The notes: a model not told the origin generated them from the sequence alone. 64,000 nt of DNA from Amycolatopsis tolypomycina (GCF_900105945.1 NZ_FNSO01000003.1:1-64000), one strand, 5' to 3'; shown: positions 45,655 to 54,709, numbered from the stretch's first letter. Numbers and translations: made by a program.

Positions 45655-46677
45655 GTGACCTTCAACCCGCCCGTACTGGACTTCCGCTCCGACACTGTCA
45701 CCCGGCCGGATGACACGATGCGGGCGGCGATGGCCACCGCGGAGGTCGGGGACAACGTCCTCGAGCGCGACCCCACGGTCGCGGCGCTGGAGGAGCGGGC
45801 GGCCCACGTCCTGGGCATGCCGGCGGCGCTCTGGGTGCCGAGCGGGACCATGGCCAACCTGATCGCGCTGAGCCTGCACCTGCAGCGCGGCGACCGGTTC
45901 CTCGCCACCCGCGGCGCGCACGTGCTGGTCAACGAGCTGGGCTCGGCGGCGTGGCTGGCCGGCGGGATGCCGGACATCCTCGAGCACGACGGCGGCCCGG
46001 GCCGCCCATCGCCCGACGCCCTCGCAGCCGCGATCGGACAACCCGGGCCATACTTCACATTACGGACATCGCTCCTCTGCCTGGAGAACACCCACAACGC
46101 CGCCGGCGGCGCGGTGACGCCGCCCGACGAGCACGCCCAGCTGCTGTCCGTCGCCAAGGAGGCGGGCCTGACCGTGCACCTCGACGGCGCCCGGCTCTGG
46201 CAGGCCGCGGTCGCGCTCGAGGTGCCGCCGGCCGCGCTGACCGTCGGCGTCGACACCGTGTCGGCGTGCTTCAGCAAGGGTCTCGGCGCGCCGGTCGGCT
46301 CGGTCGTCGCGGGCAGCACGGCGTTCGTCGAGCGGGCCCGCCGGATGCGCCAGATGCTCGGCGGCGGCGTCCGGCAGGGAGGTGTCCTGGCCGCGGCCTG
46401 CCTGATCGCCCTGGACCGCATCCCCGAGCTGGCCGAGTCGCACGAGAACGCCCAGCGGCTCGCCGAAGGCCTGCGCGAGCACGGCTGGCCCGCCAACCAC
46501 CCCGACACCAACATCGTGCTCGCCGAGGTACCCGACATCCCGACCGCGCTGGCCTGGCTCGACTCGCTCGGCATCCGCGCGGTGCCGATGGCGGGCAAGG
46601 TCCGGTTCGTCACCCACCGGGACCTGAGCGCGGCCGACGTCGAAGAAGCCCTGCGCCGGATCAAGACCGGCGCCTGA
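45655..46677 (+). CDS. Low-specificity threonine aldolase
   Basis: A 340-residue PLP enzyme that cleaves threonine to glycine and acetaldehyde. The N-terminal DFRSDTVTRPDDTMRAAM is the family hallmark. The PLP lysine is in SACFSKGLGAPVGSVV and the cofactor Asp/Arg in VHLDGARLW. GTG 45655. It is divergent from the sigma gene. Broad beta-hydroxy amino acid cleavage is possible. Confidence 0.92.
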   Translation: MTFNPPVLDFRSDTVTRPDDTMRAAMATAEVGDNVLERDPTVAALEERAAHVLGMPAALWVPSGTMANLIALSLHLQRGDRFLATRGAHVLVNELGSAAWLAGGMPDILEHDGGPGRPSPDALAAAIGQPGPYFTLRTSLLCLENTHNAAGGAVTPPDEHAQLLSVAKEAGLTVHLDGARLWQAAVALEVPPAALTVGVDTVSACFSKGLGAPVGSVVAGSTAFVERARRMRQMLGGGVRQGGVLAAACLIALDRIPELAESHENAQRLAEGLREHGWPANHPDTNIVLAEVPDIPTALAWLDSLGIRAVPMAGKVRFVTHRDLSAADVEEALRRIKTGA

Positions 46678-46697
46678 CGAAGTTCCGGGGGTACAGC

Positions 46698-47276
46698 ATG
46701 AACTGGATCGTGTTCGACTACGGCGACGTGCTCAGCAAGCCGAGCGCCGCCCTGCCCGACCTGGCGGCGGCGATGCGCGCGCCGCTGCCGGAGTTCCTGG
46801 CGGCGTACTGGGAGTACCGGCTCGCGTACGACGCCGGCAGCACGCCGCTCGAGTACTGGCAGGCGGTCGGCAACGCCGTGGGCGCGCCCGTCGACGAGAC
46901 GTTGTCGGACGAGCTGACCCGCATCGACGTCGAGGGCTGGGGACACCTGGAGCCGTCGTCGAAGGCGCTGCTCGAAGCGCTCTCCGAGGCCGGCGCGAAC
47001 CTGGCCCTGCTCTCGAACGCGCCGGTCGCGTTCGGCGAGTGGGTCCGCGCGCAGGACTTCGCGCGGCACTTCCGCGTGACGCTGTTCTCCGGCGACGTCC
47101 GGTGCGTCAAGCCGGACGCGAAGATCTTCCGCCTCCTGCTCGACGAGCTCGGCGCGGAGCCTGCCGACTGCCTGTTCTTCGACGACCGGGAGTCCAATGT
47201 GGACGGCGCACGGGCGGTCGGGCTCCGCGCCCACGTCTGGAACGGCGCCGACGCGGCCCGCGCCTGGCTGGACTGA
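46698..47276 (+). CDS. HAD-family hydrolase
   Basis: A 192-residue HAD-IA-like hydrolase. Motif I VFDYGDVLSKP with the nucleophile Asp; motif II LALLSNAPVA; motif III Lys in RCVKPDAKIF; motif IV CLFFDDRESNVDGARAVGLR. Cap-region sequence is short. The substrate is unknown, but a small phosphate ester or haloacid is typical. ATG 46698, 20 bases after threonine aldolase, so probably one operon. Confidence 0.88.
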   Translation: MNWIVFDYGDVLSKPSAALPDLAAAMRAPLPEFLAAYWEYRLAYDAGSTPLEYWQAVGNAVGAPVDETLSDELTRIDVEGWGHLEPSSKALLEALSEAGANLALLSNAPVAFGEWVRAQDFARHFRVTLFSGDVRCVKPDAKIFRLLLDELGAEPADCLFFDDRESNVDGARAVGLRAHVWNGADAARAWLD

Positions 47277-47363
47277 GGAGCTCACGCGCACCGCACGGCC
47301 GCCTACCCGCCGTGATCCCGATGTCCTAGGCTGAGCGTCCCCACACTCCCCGGATAGGTGCGC

Positions 47364-48179
47364 ATGGCGACGAGCGAACGACCGTCGGCCCACGTCGACT
47401 TCGAACGGCCGAGCTTCGCTCGCGTCTCCGACGCGCTGCTGGGCGGGCAGAACCACTACGAGCCCGACCGCGCCGTGCTGCGGCAGCTGACGGCCATCGC
47501 CCCGGAAGCCCCGGCCATGGCGCGGGAAGTGCGGCAGTGGCTGGTCCGCGCCGTCCGCTACCTGACCGAGCGGCTCGACGTCGACCAGTTCCTCGACCTC
47601 GGTTCCGGCTTCCCGACGGCGGAGAACATCCACCAGGTGGCGCAGAAGTACAACCCGGAAGCGCACGTCGTGTACGTCGACGACGACCCGGTGGTGAGCG
47701 CGCACGGCCGGGCCCTGCTCGTCGACAACGAGTTCACGCACATCTGCGGCACCGACCCGCTGAACCCCGGCGAGACGCTCGCCGGGGTCGAGCGGTACAT
47801 CGACTTCGACCGGCCCGCCGGGCTCGTGCTGTGCGGCGTCGTCGACCACATCGCCGACCTCCAGCAGGCGCAGCAGGTGGTCAAGTCCTACGTCGGCGCG
47901 CTGGCGCCGGGTTCGTACCTGCTCCTGCTGCACCAGCACAACCCGGACGACGGTTCCGACGCGGCCGCCGTCGCGACGTCGCTGCAGGACCGGTTCGGCC
48001 GCACCGGGCTCGACACGCTCTACCGCACCCGTGCCGAGATCACGTCGTTCTTCGACGGCCTCGACCTGCTCGAACCCGGGTTGACCGCGCCGCACCTGTG
48101 GTGGCCGGACGGGCCGCGCCTGGCGCCGCTGACGCCGGTCAACTGGACAGCGCTGGGCGGCGTGGCGCGGATCCCCTGA
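47364..48179 (+). CDS. DUF574-type SAM-dependent methyltransferase
   Basis: A 271-residue paralogue of the methyltransferase at 6.1 kb. The same landmarks occur: FARVSDALLGGQNHYEPDRA, FLDLGSGFPTAENIHQV, VVYVDDDPVVSAHGRALL and LWWPDGPRL. ATG 47364 with AGG upstream. No XRE or DUF397 gene accompanies this copy. Substrate unknown. Confidence 0.9.
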   Translation: MATSERPSAHVDFERPSFARVSDALLGGQNHYEPDRAVLRQLTAIAPEAPAMAREVRQWLVRAVRYLTERLDVDQFLDLGSGFPTAENIHQVAQKYNPEAHVVYVDDDPVVSAHGRALLVDNEFTHICGTDPLNPGETLAGVERYIDFDRPAGLVLCGVVDHIADLQQAQQVVKSYVGALAPGSYLLLLHQHNPDDGSDAAAVATSLQDRFGRTGLDTLYRTRAEITSFFDGLDLLEPGLTAPHLWWPDGPRLAPLTPVNWTALGGVARIP

Positions 48180-48182
48180 TGC

Positions 48183-48371
48183 TCAGTAGCGGTTGATGCG
48201 CTTGTAGTCCTTCTTGCCGCTGATCGCCTTGTAGCCGGCCGCGCCGAGGAAGGCGATGCCGCCGATGATGGCGATCCACAGGACGGCCTTGAACACGAAG
48301 CCGATCACGGCGCCCAGCACCATGAACGCCACCCAGGCGACGATCAGGCCGCCGACGATCTTCCAGAACAT
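48183..48371 (-). CDS. Small two-helix membrane protein
   Basis: A 62-residue protein, MFWKIVGGLIVAWVAFMVLG followed by a second hydrophobic helix (AVLWIAIIGGIAFLGAAGYK) and a basic tail KKDYKRINRY. GGAGG lies directly upstream of ATG 48371. Such small proteins are conserved among actinomycetes; the role is unknown. It converges on the methyltransferase gene with a 3-base gap. Confidence 0.75.
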   Translation of the reverse strand: MFWKIVGGLIVAWVAFMVLGAVIGFVFKAVLWIAIIGGIAFLGAAGYKAISGKKDYKRINRY

Positions 48372-48468
48372 GGCTCCTCCGATGCTTCCCCGTGGCCCCG
48401 CCGGCCCGATGACTCCACACTGCCACCTGCCGCGGTGAAACTCCCCTCGGAACGGCAACGTTCGGGGT

Positions 48469-49650
48469 TTATTCAGGGTTCCCCCTGGCCAGCCAGGCAC
48501 CGAGCCGTCGGACGCCTTCGTCGATGTCCTCGGCGCTGCCGGCGAAGGAGAACCGGACGTACTTCCCGCCGTCGACCGGGTCGAAGTCGACGCCGGGCGT
48601 GATGGCGAGCCCGGTGTCGGCGAGCAGCCGCTGGCACCAGCTCAGGCTGTCTTCGGTGTAGGCGCTGACGTCGGCGTACGCGTAGAAGGCGCCGTCGGCG
48701 GGGGCGAGCCGGTCGAGGCCGATGCGGCGCAGGCCGGCGAAGAGCCGGTCGCGGTTGGCGCGGTACCGCGCGACGTGCGCGTCGGCTTCCGCGTAGGCCT
48801 CCGGCGTGAAGGCGGCGAGGGCCGCGTACTGCGAAACCGCGGGCGGGCAGATGGTGAAGTTGCCGGTCAGGACGTCGACGGCGCGGTGCAGGCGCTGCGG
48901 CACGAGCATCCAGCCGAGCCGCCAGCCTGTCATCGCGAAGTACTTCGAGAAGCTGCCGAGCACGATCGGCTCCCGGCCGTACTGCCACGCGCAGTCGAGC
49001 TCGGCGCCGTAGGAGATCCCGTGGTAGATCTCGTCGCTGATCAGCTGGACGCCGTGCGACGCGCACCAGCCGGTGATGGCGGCGAGTTCGCCGGGCGGCA
49101 GCACGGTGCCGGTGGGGTTGCTCGGGCTGGCGACGATCAGGCCGTCGATCGGGCCGAGTTCGTCGAGCAGCTTCGTCGTCGGCTGGAAGTTCGTCTCGGC
49201 GGTGGTGGCGAACTCGACGACCTCGCAGCCGAGCACCGAGAGCAGGTTGCGGTAGGCGGGATAGCCGGGCCGCGCCATCGCGACCTTGGCGCCGGGGTCG
49301 AAGGCGCTGAGGAAGGCGAGCAGGAAACCCCCGGACGACCCGGTGGTCAGGACGACGTCATGCGCCTGGACGTCGACGTCGTACCGCGTCCGGTAGTGCC
49401 CGGCGACGGCTTCGCGCAGCTCGGGGATGCCGAGCTGCTCGGTGTAGCCGAGGGTGCTTTTCTGCAGCGCCTCCTGGGCGGCCGCGAGCACGGCCTTCGG
49501 CGCGGGCGCGGACGGCTGCCCGGCGGCGAGGGACACGAGATCGCCGTGACTGCGCTGCCGGGCGCCGGCCGCGGAGAGGACGTCCATGACGTGGAAGGGC
49601 GGCACGCCGGCCCGCAGCGCGGGCCCGGCGAAAGCTCCGAGGTCGGCCAT
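48469..49650 (-). CDS. PLP-dependent class I/II aminotransferase
   Basis: A 393-residue fold-type I aminotransferase. PLP lysine in VLGSFSKYFAMTGWRLGW, cofactor-binding ASPSNPTGTVLPPGEL and DEIYHGISY, and the carboxylate-binding Arg in KYVRFSFAG. The substrate is not clear (aspartate/aromatic-like). ATG 49650 is 9 bases after the stop of the intein-bearing gene, so it may be read from the secretion operon although functionally unrelated. Confidence 0.92.
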   Translation of the reverse strand: MADLGAFAGPALRAGVPPFHVMDVLSAAGARQRSHGDLVSLAAGQPSAPAPKAVLAAAQEALQKSTLGYTEQLGIPELREAVAGHYRTRYDVDVQAHDVVLTTGSSGGFLLAFLSAFDPGAKVAMARPGYPAYRNLLSVLGCEVVEFATTAETNFQPTTKLLDELGPIDGLIVASPSNPTGTVLPPGELAAITGWCASHGVQLISDEIYHGISYGAELDCAWQYGREPIVLGSFSKYFAMTGWRLGWMLVPQRLHRAVDVLTGNFTICPPAVSQYAALAAFTPEAYAEADAHVARYRANRDRLFAGLRRIGLDRLAPADGAFYAYADVSAYTEDSLSWCQRLLADTGLAITPGVDFDPVDGGKYVRFSFAGSAEDIDEGVRRLGAWLARGNPE

Positions 49651-49659
49651 GGGGCCAGG

Positions 49660-51891
49660 CTAGTAGCCGCGGTAGGCACCACCGTGGGCCATGGCCTTGA
49701 TGCCGGGCACGTTGTCCAGGCTGCCGTACCGGTCGAAGGAGTACCGGACACCGGCGATGATGTTGTCGACCGGGTTGTAGATGTTGTCGTGCCCGGGCAG
49801 CTTGTGGGCGTTGAACGTGGAGTCGATGCACTGCATGAGCCCCTTGGACGGGTGCCCCGCGGCGGCGTTCGAATTACCGGTCAGGAAGATGTGGTCGCCT
49901 TCCTGAGCTGTCCACGTGCCCAGTTCCGTGGTCACGCACCACACGTCGCCCCGCCCGGCCGGTTCCTTCCGCAGGAACGCGCCCGTGATGATCGGATTGT
50001 TGAGGTGCACGGAGAACTCGGGGCGCCAGGTCTCCGGCTGGTTCTTCCGCGCCACGGGCAGCACCCGAGGCCGGGCTCCGGACAGGTAGCCGGCCAGCGC
50101 GATCGCGTCGAGGACTGTGCCGGGCCCCTGGTAGATGACGACCTGAGGTCGCGAGTAACCGGGCCGCACGTATCGGGTGCCCTCGGCGTCGGTGATCGCT
50201 TCGAGCCACGCATCGCGCTGTTCGGTGGACATCGCCAGCACCTGGGCGGCCGCGTCGGACCGGGGATGTCCGGCGCGCGCGAGCAGGTCTTGGGCGTAGT
50301 CGTGGTCCAGCCGAAACTGGTGCCGGGGCCCGCACCCACTGCGGTCATCGACGTACACCACGTGCGGTACACCGTCGAGGAGCTTGCGGAGCTTTTCCAC
50401 CATCTCGGGCTTCGACTGCGCGATGGACATGGTCGGGCGGTGCCGTCGGGTCTCGATGTACCCGTCACCGGCGATCCACCCGAGGATGGCCGCTTCGGAG
50501 ACGCTGATGTCCAGGGAAGATTCGGTCGCGGCCGGTGCCGACAGGAGGATCCGATCGCGTGACCGGACGTCCTCGGTGGTGACGAAGCCGGGCTCGGTCT
50601 CGTAGCGGTTCTCCTGCTTCGGCGAGACGAAGCCGTGCTTCTTGCGCCGGTGCACCGCGACGCCGTTCGCCGGCTGCTGCGCCGCCCGCGGCTCCCAACC
50701 ACACTCCGGGCAAACGACTGGCAGATCGGCGCGCCCGACATTGACCCGCGGCAGGTTGAGCCAACGGTGGTTCGGCGTCGTGGTCGCCTGCCAGCGCGTG
50801 TTGCACATCCGGACCAGCTCGGCGTCTTCGTGGTGGACAACCCGGGTGACCCGGGTCCACTCGCTCCGCCCGGTGGCCGGGTTGAAGCCGATCGTCTCGT
50901 CGCCGACCTCGACCGCGTCGTGCTTCAGGAGCCCTCGCCTGGTCACGATCAGCGTGTCCAGCGGCACGCAGTCCCAGTTGTTGATGGCGTTGGGATTTCC
51001 GCCGGACTCGTGCTGGATGATCGCCCAGATCTTCGGGATGTCCGCGTCCGTCACCGGAATTCCCGCGGCCTGGAGGGCCTTCATGGCCTCCTGGATCCAC
51101 TGCTGGACGTTTCCCGGGGGCGGGGAAGAAGGCGGGCCGCCGCTCGGCCCGAGGCCGCCGCCACCCCCTCCGCCGCCACCCCCACCGCCGCCTCCGCCGC
51201 CGTGGGAGGAGCCGTTGCTGTGGATGCCGCCCGTGCTCTTGGGGGCCGACGCCGAGCTGTTCGGGAGCGGGACCTGGTCGTAGCCGCCCTCGATCTGCTG
51301 GGACATCAGCTTCTGCGACGCCTTGATCGCCGTGTCGGCCTGGGTCTGCAGGCCCGTCACGTCGCCGTCGAAGCCGGCGGTGATGGTGTGGATGTCCGTC
51401 TTCGCGGTGGCCAGGATCTGGTCGGCGCTGGGACTGGGCCCCGGCTTGCCTTCTTCGTGCGCCTTTTTCGCCGCGGCCAAGGCGTTGTTGATGTCCGTTT
51501 CGGCCTTGGCGTTGCGCTCGTTGACCGCCTTTTCCGCGGCCAGCTGCTTGTCCCCGACGTTCTTCTTGATCTGGTCGAGGGACTTCGCGAGGTCGTCGAG
51601 GTCCTTGGCGACGTCCTCGAGGTGGGTCTGCACCTTGGTCCCGGCGTCGCGCACCTGGCGGACGTACCGGAAGAATTCGTCCGCCGCGGGACCGGCCCAC
51701 ACCTTCGCGTCCAGCGCGTCGGTGGAGCTCTTCAAAGAGGCATTGTGGTCACCGGCGTTCTTGCCCGCCTCGCGGAACTGCGCGGCCGCCGCGGTGATTT
51801 TGGCCAAATCGACCTTTTCGACCTGGTCGACCTTCTTCATGAAGGCTTCCCAGTTGTCCGGCGTTCCGGCGCCGCCCCCGTTCAAACCCAC
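49660..51891 (-). CDS. Helical type VII-type protein with transglycosylase domain, split by an intein
   Basis: A 743-residue precursor. Residues 1-200 are helical and WXG100/EspB-like (KVWAGPAADEFFRYVRQVRD, then charged coiled coil). A linker with 16 consecutive glycines (231-246) follows. A lytic transglycosylase (SLT) domain starts near 262; its catalytic Glu is E295 in IIQHESGGNPNAINNWD. At residue 308 an intein of 366 residues begins, and the SLT domain resumes at 674 with SNAAAGHPSKGLMQCIDSTF. Excision would give a 377-residue enzyme that cleaves peptidoglycan, presumably to open the wall for secretion. GTG 51891 with AGGGGG upstream. It follows the EspC-like gene by 19 bases. Confidence 0.9.
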   Translation of the reverse strand: MGLNGGGAGTPDNWEAFMKKVDQVEKVDLAKITAAAAQFREAGKNAGDHNASLKSSTDALDAKVWAGPAADEFFRYVRQVRDAGTKVQTHLEDVAKDLDDLAKSLDQIKKNVGDKQLAAEKAVNERNAKAETDINNALAAAKKAHEEGKPGPSPSADQILATAKTDIHTITAGFDGDVTGLQTQADTAIKASQKLMSQQIEGGYDQVPLPNSSASAPKSTGGIHSNGSSHGGGGGGGGGGGGGGGGLGPSGGPPSSPPPGNVQQWIQEAMKALQAAGIPVTDADIPKIWAIIQHESGGNPNAINNWDCVPLDTLIVTRRGLLKHDAVEVGDETIGFNPATGRSEWTRVTRVVHHEDAELVRMCNTRWQATTTPNHRWLNLPRVNVGRADLPVVCPECGWEPRAAQQPANGVAVHRRKKHGFVSPKQENRYETEPGFVTTEDVRSRDRILLSAPAATESSLDISVSEAAILGWIAGDGYIETRRHRPTMSIAQSKPEMVEKLRKLLDGVPHVVYVDDRSGCGPRHQFRLDHDYAQDLLARAGHPRSDAAAQVLAMSTEQRDAWLEAITDAEGTRYVRPGYSRPQVVIYQGPGTVLDAIALAGYLSGARPRVLPVARKNQPETWRPEFSVHLNNPIITGAFLRKEPAGRGDVWCVTTELGTWTAQEGDHIFLTGNSNAAAGHPSKGLMQCIDSTFNAHKLPGHDNIYNPVDNIIAGVRYSFDRYGSLDNVPGIKAMAHGGAYRGY
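49873..50970 (-). mobile_element. LAGLIDADG intein inside the transglycosylase active-site region
   Basis: Encodes precursor residues 308-673. It starts with Cys308 (CVPLDTLIVTRRGLL, splicing block A) and has the block-B TxxH motif TTTPNHRW (370-377). A C-x2-C-x16-H-x4-H zinc-finger-like segment is at 394-419. Two LAGLIDADG motifs follow, ILGWIAGDGYIE (469-480, Asp476) and LEAITDAEG (563-571, Glu570). The C-terminal block is GTWTAQEGDHIFLTGN, followed by Ser at +1. The penultimate residue is Gly, not the usual His. Both splicing and homing endonuclease parts look intact, so it is probably an active or recently active mobile intein. Confidence 0.9.
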
Positions 51892-51910
51892 TCTGGTGCC
51901 CCCTGCTGGC

Positions 51911-52222
51911 TCACTTGTCGACGTGCAGCTTGAGATCGCCGGCCGCGACCTGGTCGGTTTCGGCGATCAGCCCGGCGGCCTTGCGCATGGCGAACCCCAG
52001 CGCCTCCATGTGCTTGCCGGCGGCGTCGAACTGGTTGTGCACGCCGTCCTTGAACTTGCCGACGGCGCCGTGCGCGTCGCCGGTGGAGTCCATCCCGCCG
52101 AAGGGGCTTTCCTTCTCGTGGTCCAGGCCGGTGACCTTCTGCTTGGACTTTTCGAACTCGTCCTTGAGCTTCTCCACCTGGCCGGCGGCGATGGCCATCG
52201 ACTCGACGTCGTAGACAGGCAC
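51911..52222 (-). CDS. EspC-like/WXG100-related small secretion-associated protein
   Basis: A 103-residue helical protein: SMAIAAGQVEKLKDEFEKSK, a Gly-rich turn (SPFGGMDSTGDAHGAVGKF), and a second helix FDAAGKHMEALGFAMRKAAG. The helix-turn-helix hairpin plan and size fit EspC/DUF2580-type proteins co-secreted with type VII machines. GTG 52222 with AAGGGG upstream. It directly precedes the transglycosylase gene and is probably its secretion partner. Confidence 0.75.
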   Translation of the reverse strand: MPVYDVESMAIAAGQVEKLKDEFEKSKQKVTGLDHEKESPFGGMDSTGDAHGAVGKFKDGVHNQFDAAGKHMEALGFAMRKAAGLIAETDQVAAGDLKLHVDK

Positions 52223-52355
52223 GGTTCGTCATCCCCTTCGGAAAACTTGTGTCCGCCCGATCAGACGTCGTCATGACCAGGACGGTTCCGCGCTTACTTT
52301 ATGACTTCCCGAGGGGCGCGCGTGCGGTTCCCGGCCAACTTCCACCCGGCGGGGA

Positions 52356-53114
52356 TCAGGCTTCCGCCACCAGTTCGCGGATCCGCGTGGCCAGCAGGGC
52401 GTTGTCCGCCGGGGTGACGGTGGCCCACTCGCGGCCGTCGCGGTCGCGGCCGACCTGGAACAGGTAGCGGCCCGCGTCGGTGTCGAAGAACGCCACCACC
52501 CGGCCCGCCCGGTGGACCACGCCGTCGCGGGACGTGCGTTCCGCGCCGAACTGGCCGCGGGCGTCCTGGCCCAGCAGCATGCCCGACAGCTCCTGGGCCT
52601 GGAACAGCGGCACTCCGCGGTCCTCCAAAGCCGTGACCAGCGCTTTCGCGTCGCCTTTCGCCGCCGCGTCGGCGGACTTCACGACGTCGTAGGGCAGGCT
52701 GACCGTCTGGCCGACGCCCGGGCCCAGGTCGCCCGCCACCGAGACGGCCGCCTCCGCGAGGCCGTCCTCGGTGGCCGGGATCAGCCAGACCTCGCCGTTG
52801 TCCACCACCGCCAGCACCGCCTGGCCGCGCAGGCTGACCGCGCGGCCGCGGATCTCGCGTTCCGCCCACACCCACACGTCGATCGCGGACTGCGGGCGCG
52901 CCAGCAGGTGCAGCAGGTCGGCCAGTTCACCGGACACCCGGCGGTTGCGGGCGAGGCGCCGCTCGCTCAGCGACGCCCACGCCGACTCCACCAGCGCGAG
53001 CCGCTCGGTGCGGGTGGTTCCTTCGCTCGGCACGTCCAGCGCGACGTGCCGGCGGGGCAGTTCGAAGGACTCCCAGAGCACGTCGAACTCGAGGGCCGAC
53101 AGGACGAGCGACAC
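52356..53114 (-). CDS. EspG-family type VII secretion chaperone
   Basis: A 252-residue protein of the EspG family. EspG proteins bind PE/PPE-type substrates in the cytosol and hand them to the ESX ATPase. Typical segments are SALEFDVLWESFELPRRHVA at the N-terminus, WVWAEREIRGRAVSLRGQAV, and the C-terminal FFDTDAGRYLFQVGRDRDGR and TPADNALLATRIRELV. GTG 53114 is two bases after the PPE-like stop, so the putative substrate and chaperone are co-expressed. Confidence 0.85.
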   Translation of the reverse strand: MSLVLSALEFDVLWESFELPRRHVALDVPSEGTTRTERLALVESAWASLSERRLARNRRVSGELADLLHLLARPQSAIDVWVWAEREIRGRAVSLRGQAVLAVVDNGEVWLIPATEDGLAEAAVSVAGDLGPGVGQTVSLPYDVVKSADAAAKGDAKALVTALEDRGVPLFQAQELSGMLLGQDARGQFGAERTSRDGVVHRAGRVVAFFDTDAGRYLFQVGRDRDGREWATVTPADNALLATRIRELVAEA

Positions 53115-53116
53115 GG

Positions 53117-54700
53117 TCAGCGACCGTCCCGGCCGTGGTCGCCCAGCACGTCGGGGGAAACCATCCGCTGGTCGGCGAACAGGTCCTGGTCGTCGACGCC
53201 GTAGCGGCGGACGTGCTCGGCGTCCTCCTCCTGCGGGGCCGCCTCGGACAGGAACTTCGCCTCGCCGGGCCGCTGCTTCGGGCTGATCTGCTCGGACTTC
53301 CGCAGCGCGACGGCTTCCTCCTCGGGCAGCTGACCGACCGGCAGCGGCCGCACCGGGCCCTTCGGCTGGCTCTTCTCGCGCCGCTGGCGTTCCTTGTCGC
53401 CGCTCAGCGCGCCGCCGGCCACGCCCGCGCCGATCGCCGCCGCGCCCGCGCCGATGTCGCCGGGGGTCGCGCCGGGCTTCACCGGGAAGGCGCGTTCGCC
53501 CGTGTACTGCCCGGGCTGGAGCGGGGCCTGCGGCATCGCGCCGACCGTGCGGCCCTTGCCCAGCAACCCGTCGGCGCCGCGGCCGGCCGAGCTGTCGATG
53601 CCGGTCGAACCGCCGGGCGCGCCGCCACCACCGCTGCCGCCGAGCGACTTGATCGGCGCCGTCGCGGGAGCCGAGCCGGGCGGCAGGCCGCCGGGCGCAC
53701 CCGGCGGGACGAACGGATCGCCGTGGCCTCCGCCCGCCGGGCCGGGGGTGAAGCGACCTGCCGGTTCGCCGGACGTGCCACGGCCCGGGTTCTGGACCCA
53801 GCCGGGTCCGGGGGTGTGCGCCGGCGGTTTCGCGCCCGCAGGCGTCGTCGAGCTCGGTGTCGTGTGCTGGGCGGCGGGTGCGGCGCCCACCGACCCGGTC
53901 TGCCGCGACGGCTGCTGCGGCGCGGGCCGGGACGGCTGCGCGGCCGCGACGCCGTAGGCCGGGGTCGGCGGGTCGGCGTGGACGGTGTGCGAGACCGGCT
54001 GCACCACCGGCGGTTCGACGCGGACCGACCGGACCTTGTCCGAGGCCGGCTTCACGCCGCCGTCCGGGGTCACCTCGACCGCGGCGCCGGCGACGTCCAG
54101 CACCCCCGGTGTGATGCCGGGAGCGGCCAGCTTCAGCGACTCGGGGTCGGACAGGGCCTGCGTCGAGAGCAGGTTCGTGCCGCTCTGCTGCGCGTACTCG
54201 TTCAGCGCCTGCTGCGCCTGCGCCTTGGCGTCGTTCGCGGCCTCGACCTGCCGGGCGTGGTCGGTCTCGAAGCCGATCAGGCTCATCAGCAGGCCGTCGG
54301 TGAGGGTGAGGCCGCCCGCGCCCTTCCGGACCGTCTCGGCGTCCGGCAGCTTGTACTTGGTGCGGTTGAAGGCCTCACCCTGCTCGAACACCATTTCCGC
54401 GGCGTGCGCGACCTTCGTGGTGGCGTCCTGGGAGAAGCCGGCCTGCTCGGTGAACACCTGGCTCGCGGCGCCACCGGCCTGGCTCTGCCACTCGACACCG
54501 AGCTCGAGCAGCTGCGCGCGCAGCGTCTCGTCGGTGCGGGCGAGCGCGGTCGCGACGGCCTTCAGCGCCTCGACGGCGGTGCCGATGCTGCCGGTGCCGT
54601 CGCCGTTGACCATCCGGGTGATCTGGTCGGCGATCGCGGTGTTGGTCCAGCCGTCGAACCGGTGGTTCTGGATCCCGGCCGCGAGCTCGGAGAATTCCAC
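53117..54700 (-). CDS. PPE-like/WXG-domain secreted protein
   Basis: A 527-residue protein. The N-terminal 190 residues are helical with a WxS turn (GVEWQSQAGGAASQVFTEQA), like the PPE/WXG100 domain of type VII substrates. The C-terminal 330 residues are disordered and rich in Pro, Gly and Ala (PSRPAPQQPSRQTG, GGSGGGGAPGGSTG), ending in an acidic stretch. GTG 54700 with GGGAGG upstream. Its immediate coupling to espG supports a PPE-type substrate. Whether it stays at the cell surface is unknown. Confidence 0.8.
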   Translation of the reverse strand: MEFSELAAGIQNHRFDGWTNTAIADQITRMVNGDGTGSIGTAVEALKAVATALARTDETLRAQLLELGVEWQSQAGGAASQVFTEQAGFSQDATTKVAHAAEMVFEQGEAFNRTKYKLPDAETVRKGAGGLTLTDGLLMSLIGFETDHARQVEAANDAKAQAQQALNEYAQQSGTNLLSTQALSDPESLKLAAPGITPGVLDVAGAAVEVTPDGGVKPASDKVRSVRVEPPVVQPVSHTVHADPPTPAYGVAAAQPSRPAPQQPSRQTGSVGAAPAAQHTTPSSTTPAGAKPPAHTPGPGWVQNPGRGTSGEPAGRFTPGPAGGGHGDPFVPPGAPGGLPPGSAPATAPIKSLGGSGGGGAPGGSTGIDSSAGRGADGLLGKGRTVGAMPQAPLQPGQYTGERAFPVKPGATPGDIGAGAAAIGAGVAGGALSGDKERQRREKSQPKGPVRPLPVGQLPEEEAVALRKSEQISPKQRPGEAKFLSEAAPQEEDAEHVRRYGVDDQDLFADQRMVSPDVLGDHGRDGR

Positions 54701-54709
54701 GCGCCCTCC

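Noticed and set aside
49873..50970. Reading the Hint-type segment as part of a polymorphic toxin
   Set aside because: Toxin Hint domains are followed by a new toxin domain. Here the same SLT domain resumes after the segment, and two LAGLIDADG motifs are present, so an intein fits better.
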